DNA of 12,614 bases from an uncultured Flavobacteriaceae bacterium (GTDB taxonomy: Bacteria > Bacteroidota > Bacteroidia > Flavobacteriales > Flavobacteriaceae): the NCBI GenBank assembly GCA_938041595.1, contig CALITN010000033.1, forward strand, positions 1 through 12,614, given 5' to 3'. The notes below the pieces were generated by a model. The model was not told where the DNA came from. It was given only the letters and a program-made list of their open reading frames with translations, and did no database searches. Below are positions 7,829-12,614 of the stretch, piece by piece; the first letter of the stretch is position 1; the number at the start of each line of letters is the position of its first letter. A program made the position numbers and the translations under genes.

Positions 7829-9433
7829 TTAATAATTTGGATTTTGTTGAAGGTTAGGGTTAACCAGTAATACGTCTTCAGGTAATGGGAATATTTTACG
7901 ATGTTCCTCCGATGCCGTTCCTTGAGCTGCTCCGGCTTTAAAGGGCCAGAGGTAATTTGCGGAAACAAATTTACCATCACGAATTAAATCGGTTCTTCGT
8001 AGTCCTTCCCAATACAATTCTCTTGATCTTTCGTCCATAACAAATTGTGTGTTAAAGTCAGCAGAACTAGCTAGAGGGGCACCGGCACGAGCTCGGAGCT
8101 CATTTATTAGTGATAAAGCAGTTGCTGAATTTCCTCCACCTCGTGCAACAGCTTCAGCATAATTCAAATAAATTTCTGCTAAACGAATAATAGGAATATC
8201 CATGTCCACATGATTTCCAGAAGAGTCCGATCCAGCATTTCCATTGACATCGACATTTCTAAATTTGGTTACACCGTAGCCTTCTGTGAATTTTGGAATT
8301 TTAGCCATTTCATAGTTTTGACCATCTGTGTGAAACATGGCTCGAGAGTCACCCCAAGATGTCGGTTCGTTATCGGCATTAGAAGCCGTAACTGTGTAGC
8401 CAAACTTGTCAACTAGTGCTTTAGTGGTGCGTAAGCCAGCCCAGCCTCCATTCACTCCAAATTGAGAGGCATCCATTGTGCCACCAATTGGAGCATGTAC
8501 CAAAAAGGTTGATCCTCCCCATGATTGGCTGTTTAAACCGTCAAATTGGAGTAAAAAAATAAACTCGTTCTGTGCTCCGTTGATATCATTATCTGCGAGG
8601 AACAATTCATCATACGCACTTCCATTGCTATTTCCGTCATTTGTATTCAAGGAATAGGATGAGTTAATAACTTTTTCTGACTGAGCAATCGCTTCATTGA
8701 ATTTATCCTGACCTATGTATACCCTTGCATTTAAATAGAGACGAGACAAGAGTGACCAAGCCGCAGCTTTATCAACACGACCATACTCATTCGATTTAGG
8801 ATCTTTTAACGAACTGTCTAAATCCAAAAGCTCAGATTCCACAAAAGCAAATAATTCCTCTCTGTTACTCTGTTTAGGAAGCTCAGTAGTTACTTTGGTC
8901 ACCAAAGGGACATTTGCGTACATGTCCATTAACTGCAAATAAGCATAGGCTCGAATCAATCGTGCTTCAGCAATGTAGTATCCCACTTCTGAATTTGATT
9001 TTGCTAAATCTGCTGCGTTTTCAATGAATGAGTTCGCAAAGGAGACCACCTGTGCCAAACGAAAATACATTCCTTTTGTCCATGGATTATTGACATCCCA
9101 AGACATTTCATGGATGTTAGGTAAACCGGGATCTCCCCAACCTACAACGGAATGGTCTGTAGTAATTTCATTCAAGGTGAACAAAATTCGCGTGTACTGG
9201 GAGAATCCTTCGTCAATCAAGCTTGGATCAATATCAGGGTCTCCTGCAGGGCCTTGCTGTCCAGTAATCGCTAGACCTGCATAGACTTTCGCGAGTGCAC
9301 CTCTAGCGTCATCAGCTGTTTTGTAAACGTCAACCTCTGTAAATAAATCTGGATCAATTGGGTTTTGATCTAAATCATTATGACAAGAAAAGCCTAGGGT
9401 AATAATTCCAAATAAATAAATTATTTTTTTCAT
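7829..9433 (-). CDS. susD: RagB/SusD-family glycan-binding lipoprotein
   Basis: This 534-residue outer-surface lipoprotein caps the SusC transporter and captures oligosaccharides. The signal peptide ends at Cys17 (LGFSC) and is followed by HNDLDQNPID, typical of SusD. The TPR-like helical core is visible as EARLIRAYAYLQLMDMY (156-172) and AAWSLLSRLYLNA (224-236). The conserved C-terminal part has DIPIIRLAEIYLNYAEA (412-428), ALSLINELRARAGAP (439-453), ERSRELYWEGLRRTDLIR (468-485) and IFPLPEDVLLVNPNLQQNPNY (514-534), the standard SusD ending. The segment ITTDHSVVGWGDPGLPNIHEMSW (90-112) resembles the N-terminal ligand-side region of SusE-associated SusD proteins, by recollection only. It begins 9 bp after the SusC stop, the usual tight pairing. 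Confidence 0.96.
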   Translation of the reverse strand: MKKIIYLFGIITLGFSCHNDLDQNPIDPDLFTEVDVYKTADDARGALAKVYAGLAITGQQGPAGDPDIDPSLIDEGFSQYTRILFTLNEITTDHSVVGWGDPGLPNIHEMSWDVNNPWTKGMYFRLAQVVSFANSFIENAADLAKSNSEVGYYIAEARLIRAYAYLQLMDMYANVPLVTKVTTELPKQSNREELFAFVESELLDLDSSLKDPKSNEYGRVDKAAAWSLLSRLYLNARVYIGQDKFNEAIAQSEKVINSSYSLNTNDGNSNGSAYDELFLADNDINGAQNEFIFLLQFDGLNSQSWGGSTFLVHAPIGGTMDASQFGVNGGWAGLRTTKALVDKFGYTVTASNADNEPTSWGDSRAMFHTDGQNYEMAKIPKFTEGYGVTKFRNVDVNGNAGSDSSGNHVDMDIPIIRLAEIYLNYAEAVARGGGNSATALSLINELRARAGAPLASSADFNTQFVMDERSRELYWEGLRRTDLIRDGKFVSANYLWPFKAGAAQGTASEEHRKIFPLPEDVLLVNPNLQQNPNY

Positions 9434-9442
9434 AGTTGTGAA

Positions 9443-12361
9443 TTAAAATTTGATGTCTAGACCCAATGCCAATGCCCGTGATCTAGGGTAAAAGTTATTA
9501 TCAATTCCTCCTGTAATCTCAGGGTCTATCCCATTGTATTCTGTTTCTACAAAAAGGTTATCCCCAGTTACATATAAACGCAATGGGTTTTCTCCCACTA
9601 CATTTTCAATAGTGTATCCTAGCGTAATATTATCGATTCTAAAGAATGATGCATTTTGAATATAGTGATCGCTAACGGCGTTCTTATCAGAAAAGAATAA
9701 AAATCCAGTGTCAAGGTAGTCACTGTGCACATTAGACAGTCTATTCAAATTTGTAATTTGAGACTGATTGGATGCGGCCGACATACTGTTATAGCTATAG
9801 TTACCAAAGCTCGCTCGAGAAACAATAGTTAAATCGAATTGCTTGTAACGCATAGATGTTGTGAGTCCCATCAAAATATCAGCATAAGGGTCTTTATAAA
9901 AGTAGCGGTCATCGTTATTTATCTGGCCATCACCATTGAGGTCTGCATAAGCACCCTCTATTGGGCGTCCATTTTCTCCATAAATCTGTTTGTACACATA
10001 ATACGCATAAGGGGCTTTCCCTTCTTGATGGCGTTGAAGCGAATTGCCAAAACCAAGATCCCCAACATTTTGTTCGTTTTCTAAACGTGTAATTGTGTTA
10101 TCATTAATAGCAACATTATAGTTTACACCAAACGAAAAGTCGGTCGTGTCAACAATGGTATAGTTCAATTCAACTTCTACCCCTTTATTTTCCATATCTC
10201 CAATATTGGCATTAATGGTCGTTCCAAAATTCGTGAATGGGTCAACAATAGAAGTTGCAATCAAATCATTGGTGTTTTTAATATAAGCATTAACCGAACC
10301 GCTTAGCCCAAATTTGGCAAATCTGAAATCCAAGCCTGCATTGTAGGTTTGACCTACTTCCCATCGCAAATCCTTATTGATCGGAGCAGGGCGGAAGGTG
10401 GTGTAAAAACTGGTTCCAAAAGCGTATTGAGATTGAATATCACTACGAGTATAACGAGTTAAGAAGTTATAGTCTCCTAACCCATTTACATTGCCCACTT
10501 CACCGAAACCTATTCGGAGCTTTAATTCATTAAAAACCTTCTCAATTGTTGGACTTTCTTTATGGATATTCCAAGCTAGAGCGGTAGAGAAAAAAGTTCC
10601 CCAGCGATCATCGGAGGGAAGTTTTGAAGAGGCGTCCGTCCTTAATGTTGCAGTTATCAAATATTTTTCAGCAACTGAATAATTGATTCTTCCAAAATAG
10701 GACAACAAGACGTTTTTCGATTTGTCAATAAAGTTTTGAGTAATTGAAGTATTAGTATTTACAGTTCCATCACCATTTAAATATTCAATCGCTTGACTCG
10801 AAGAATTGTCATATTCAAAACTTTGATACGAATGTCCAGCGGTAATTGAAAAAATAGATGCGTCAAGTGTTTTACTATAATTGACATAGGCATCAAAAAG
10901 TAAATTGGTTGAGGTGTTATCATATTCATTGTTTGACCCATTGAAACCATCTGCATCCGTTGGAAGATTGGCATCTTGTGTATTAATACCTTTCCCCGTA
11001 GAATTATCAATACCAGCGTTAATTGTTGCTGTTAGGCCCTCCACAGGAAGATCATAATCAATTTTAACGTTGGAGATGATACGGTTTACTTCCGATGTAT
11101 CTTCTGTTAAATTCAATAAAGCAAGTGGGTTCGTGGGTGATAAAGCCAACTTTGTTCCGTCAGCATCAAGCCAAGTGTAATAGTTAGCAAAAGGAGAATT
11201 AGCATCAAAAACAGGTTTGGTGGGATCAAAATAGGCAGCAGATCCAATCGCTCCGCGGTTGGCAAAGTCATTTTCTGTATATACATATCGTGTATTGAAA
11301 TTCACACGAAGATCTCCATCAAGAAATTGAGGAGAAATATTTAAGGAAGCCGTAGTTCTGTTAAATTTGTCACCCATCAAAATCCCCTCCTGGTCTGTAT
11401 GTCCTAGAGAAGCGCGAAAAGGAACTCCCTTAAGGTCTCCAGATGCGGAGAATGTACTATTAATTCCAATCGCTTGGTCATATATCTCTTTCTGCCAATC
11501 CGTATCAGATGATCCCAAACGTGAAATAATATCAGTGTCTTGAGTTGCTTGTACGGCTTGTTTAAATTCGGAGGCGTTTAGGACATCAATGGTGCTAACA
11601 GGGCTAAATGAGGTTGCGCGAGAACTAAACTCATAAGAAACAGCGCCCGTTTTTCCTTTTTTAGTCGTAATCAAAATCACTCCGTTAGCAGCTCGAGACC
11701 CATAAATTGCTGTGGCCGATGCGTCTTTAAGCACACTCATGCTGGCAATGTCATTGGGGTTGATTACATTAAGAGCGTTTCGGGATCCCCCAACTCCGCC
11801 AGAATCCAACGGAATCCCGTCCACTACAAAGAGCGGATTGGAGTTCAAATTTAAGGACCCAATCCCACGAATTAGAATATTGGCTCCGTCCCCTGGCGCA
11901 CCACTATTGGTAACAATAGATACTCCTGCAACTTTTCCTTGGATGAGTTGTTGTGCAGATACAACAGATCCTTTGGTAAAGTCTTCAGAACCGACCACAT
12001 CTAGTGTACCAGTTAAATCCTTTTTTCGAATCGCGCCATAACCAATGATAACCACTTCGTCCAGTTCATTATCAGTTGAAAGACTTAGATTGATCTGGTT
12101 TTGTTCTCCAACCACTGCCGTGGCTGTTTTATAGCCAATAAAGCTGGCTTCGAGTGTTTGTCCACGATCAACACTTATGGAATAATTCCCGTTAAAATCT
12201 GTGGTCACTCCTTCGTCAGTTCCTTGAATGATAACCGAAGCACCTGGCAGTGGAGTGCCATCCTCGTCAGTAATTGATCCAGAAACCATTTGTTGTGCGT
12301 AAATCCCTGAGGAAATAGAGAGCACAGCAAAGAATAACTTTACTCTAAATAAATTTAGCAT
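9443..12361 (-). CDS. susC: SusC/RagA-family TonB-linked outer-membrane transporter
   Basis: This 972-residue TonB-dependent channel imports oligosaccharides into the periplasm together with SusD. The ATG at 12361 was preferred over an upstream TTG at 12397 because it opens directly into the signal peptide MLNLFRVKLFFAVLSIS...YAQ, with cleavage near residue 22. Residues about 25-97 form a carboxypeptidase-regulatory-like domain (GSITDEDGTPLPGASV, DFNGNYSI, LEASFIGYKT). The Bacteroidota TonB-box-like DEVVIIGYG is at 101-109. The plug domain follows (LQQ-type helix LIQGKVAGV, ILIRGIGS, PLFVVDGIPL) and ends at KDASATAIYGSRAANG (212-227). The remainder is the 22-strand beta-barrel, including an extracellular-type DLNGDGQIN loop, and it ends in LALGLDIKF with a terminal Phe. 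Length is normal for the family and no frameshift is seen. It is the first gene of the operon, with a 5' leader rich in regulatory sequence. Confidence 0.96.
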   Translation of the reverse strand: MLNLFRVKLFFAVLSISSGIYAQQMVSGSITDEDGTPLPGASVIIQGTDEGVTTDFNGNYSISVDRGQTLEASFIGYKTATAVVGEQNQINLSLSTDNELDEVVIIGYGAIRKKDLTGTLDVVGSEDFTKGSVVSAQQLIQGKVAGVSIVTNSGAPGDGANILIRGIGSLNLNSNPLFVVDGIPLDSGGVGGSRNALNVINPNDIASMSVLKDASATAIYGSRAANGVILITTKKGKTGAVSYEFSSRATSFSPVSTIDVLNASEFKQAVQATQDTDIISRLGSSDTDWQKEIYDQAIGINSTFSASGDLKGVPFRASLGHTDQEGILMGDKFNRTTASLNISPQFLDGDLRVNFNTRYVYTENDFANRGAIGSAAYFDPTKPVFDANSPFANYYTWLDADGTKLALSPTNPLALLNLTEDTSEVNRIISNVKIDYDLPVEGLTATINAGIDNSTGKGINTQDANLPTDADGFNGSNNEYDNTSTNLLFDAYVNYSKTLDASIFSITAGHSYQSFEYDNSSSQAIEYLNGDGTVNTNTSITQNFIDKSKNVLLSYFGRINYSVAEKYLITATLRTDASSKLPSDDRWGTFFSTALAWNIHKESPTIEKVFNELKLRIGFGEVGNVNGLGDYNFLTRYTRSDIQSQYAFGTSFYTTFRPAPINKDLRWEVGQTYNAGLDFRFAKFGLSGSVNAYIKNTNDLIATSIVDPFTNFGTTINANIGDMENKGVEVELNYTIVDTTDFSFGVNYNVAINDNTITRLENEQNVGDLGFGNSLQRHQEGKAPYAYYVYKQIYGENGRPIEGAYADLNGDGQINNDDRYFYKDPYADILMGLTTSMRYKQFDLTIVSRASFGNYSYNSMSAASNQSQITNLNRLSNVHSDYLDTGFLFFSDKNAVSDHYIQNASFFRIDNITLGYTIENVVGENPLRLYVTGDNLFVETEYNGIDPEITGGIDNNFYPRSRALALGLDIKF

Positions 12362-12401
12362 AATTTGGTTTTTATTGATAAAAAATCCACTTCTCAATCA
12401 T

Positions 12402-12432
12402 CTAAGCTAGAAGAAATTACATAGTTGAACAA
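12402..12432 (-). promoter_or_regulatory. candidate flavobacterial promoter for the susC operon
   Basis: On the minus strand a TTG (12430-12432) is followed after 20 bp by TAGCTTAG (12402-12409). The Flavobacterium consensus is TTG, 17-23 bp, then TAnnTTTG, so the -7 box has one mismatch. Transcription would begin near 12396, about 35 bp before the ATG at 12361. Short A/T-rich boxes arise easily by chance, so this is tentative. Confidence 0.4.
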
Positions 12433-12453
12433 GCTCTCTTTTTAAAGATTTTT

Positions 12454-12469
12454 ACTACAACGTGATAGT
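12454..12469. promoter_or_regulatory. LacI-type operator box, susC-proximal copy
   Basis: ACTACAACGTGATAGT is a 16-bp box centred on CG. Its half-sites match as inverted repeats at 6 of 8 positions. It matches the reverse complement of the second box (12476-12491) at 15 of 16 positions, so the two form a 38-bp dyad with a 6-bp spacer (AGCCCA). LacI-family proteins usually bind 14-20 bp palindromes with a central CG. The divergent gene alongside appears to encode such a protein, which makes it the likely binder. The box lies upstream of the candidate susC -33 element rather than over it. Confidence 0.65.
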
Positions 12470-12475
12470 AGCCCA

Positions 12476-12491
12476 ACTATAACGTTGTAGT
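12476..12491. promoter_or_regulatory. LacI-type operator box, regulator-proximal copy
   Basis: ACTATAACGTTGTAGT is palindromic at 7 of 8 half-site positions around a central CG, so it is the better of the two boxes. The CG centres of the two boxes (12461/12462 and 12483/12484) are 22 bp apart, about two helical turns, so dimers bound at both would sit on the same DNA face. The combined consensus is ACTAYAACGTKRTAGT. Confidence 0.7.
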
Positions 12492-12507
12492 GTTAATAAC
12501 TTTTTTT

Positions 12508-12538
12508 TTTGAAGAATTATCATTTTAGAATACCTTAA
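12508..12538 (+). promoter_or_regulatory. weak candidate promoter for the LacI-family regulator
   Basis: TTTG (12508-12511), at the end of a T-tract, is followed after 19 bp by TACCTTAA (12531-12538). This matches the Flavobacterium -33 element and 6 of 8 positions of TAnnTTTG. The start would be near 12545, ahead of the ATG at 12579. Support is limited because the surrounding DNA is very A/T-rich. Confidence 0.25.
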
Positions 12539-12578
12539 TTTTAACTATTCAAAAAAACAGCCCCCTTTTTTTTAAAAA

Positions 12579-12614
12579 ATGAAAAAACGAATTACACTTA
12601 AGGGAATCGCTAAC
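12579..12614 (+). CDS. LacI-family transcriptional regulator, N-terminal start only (runs off right edge)
   Basis: Twelve codons are visible from the ATG: MKKRITLKGIAN. This closely resembles the opening of LacI/GalR regulators (commonly MKKxxTLKDIAxxLGVS), where the TLKDIA helix begins the DNA-binding domain. The Gly in place of the usual Asp is a small departure. There is no Shine-Dalgarno sequence; five A residues directly precede the ATG, as is common in flavobacteria. It is divergent from susC, with CG-centred operator boxes in between, which supports a local regulator of this PUL. The identification rests on 12 residues plus this context, so the effector domain and inducer are unknown. 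Confidence 0.7.
   Translation, partial: MKKRITLKGIAN

Noticed and set aside
12362..12397. TTG start 36 bp upstream for SusC
   Set aside because: The ATG at 12361 begins directly at a normal signal peptide. The extension adds a polar stretch and would start right at the candidate transcription start.
12561..12578. C5-T8-A5 homopolymer run before the regulator start as a phase-variable tract
   Set aside because: The runs are short and A/T tracts are common in this genome. A single sequence gives no evidence of length variation.

Overview
The window is a low-GC stretch from a Bacteroidota genome, most likely a marine-type member of the Flavobacteriia. The evidence is a SusC/SusD pair, lipoprotein signals, no Shine-Dalgarno sequences ahead of A/T-rich starts, and TAnnTTTG-like promoter elements. 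Almost all of it is one minus-strand polysaccharide utilization locus (PUL). Its genes, in transcription order (right to left), are: SusC-type TonB-dependent transporter (9443-12361), SusD-type binding lipoprotein (7829-9433), SusE-type binding lipoprotein (6696-7826), GH43 glycosidase (4878-6581), beta-lactamase-fold serine hydrolase lipoprotein (3516-4874), SusA-like GH13 enzyme (1646-3505) and GH53 endo-beta-1,4-galactanase lipoprotein (450-1562). Gaps are 9, 2, 105, 3, 10 and 83 bp, so the locus reads as one operon. A hairpin plus U-tract in the 105-bp gap separates the transport and binding genes from the enzymes.

At the right edge a divergent gene starts on the plus strand (12579). Its 12 visible residues look like the beginning of a LacI-family DNA-binding domain. 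The 217-bp divergent intergenic region holds two 16-bp, CG-centred, near-palindromic boxes whose centres lie 22 bp apart. They look like a tandem LacI-type operator. Candidate flavobacterial promoters can be drawn for both directions.

At the left edge (1-340) is the broken C-terminal part of a RepA-like/AAA_25 ATPase, a type common on plasmids, prophages and integrative elements. An in-frame stop precedes it, so the distal end of the PUL abuts decayed mobile-element DNA.

Working model (inference): SusC/D/E bind and import oligosaccharides. GH53 cuts beta-1,4-galactan, GH43 removes arabinofuranose or xylose, the serine hydrolase may remove ester groups, and GH13 cleaves alpha-glucosidic linkages. 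The mix is unusual. SusE and the SusA-like GH13 are starch-system parts, while GH53 and GH43 point to pectic arabinogalactan. The locus therefore either handles two substrates or targets a glycan carrying both linkage types.
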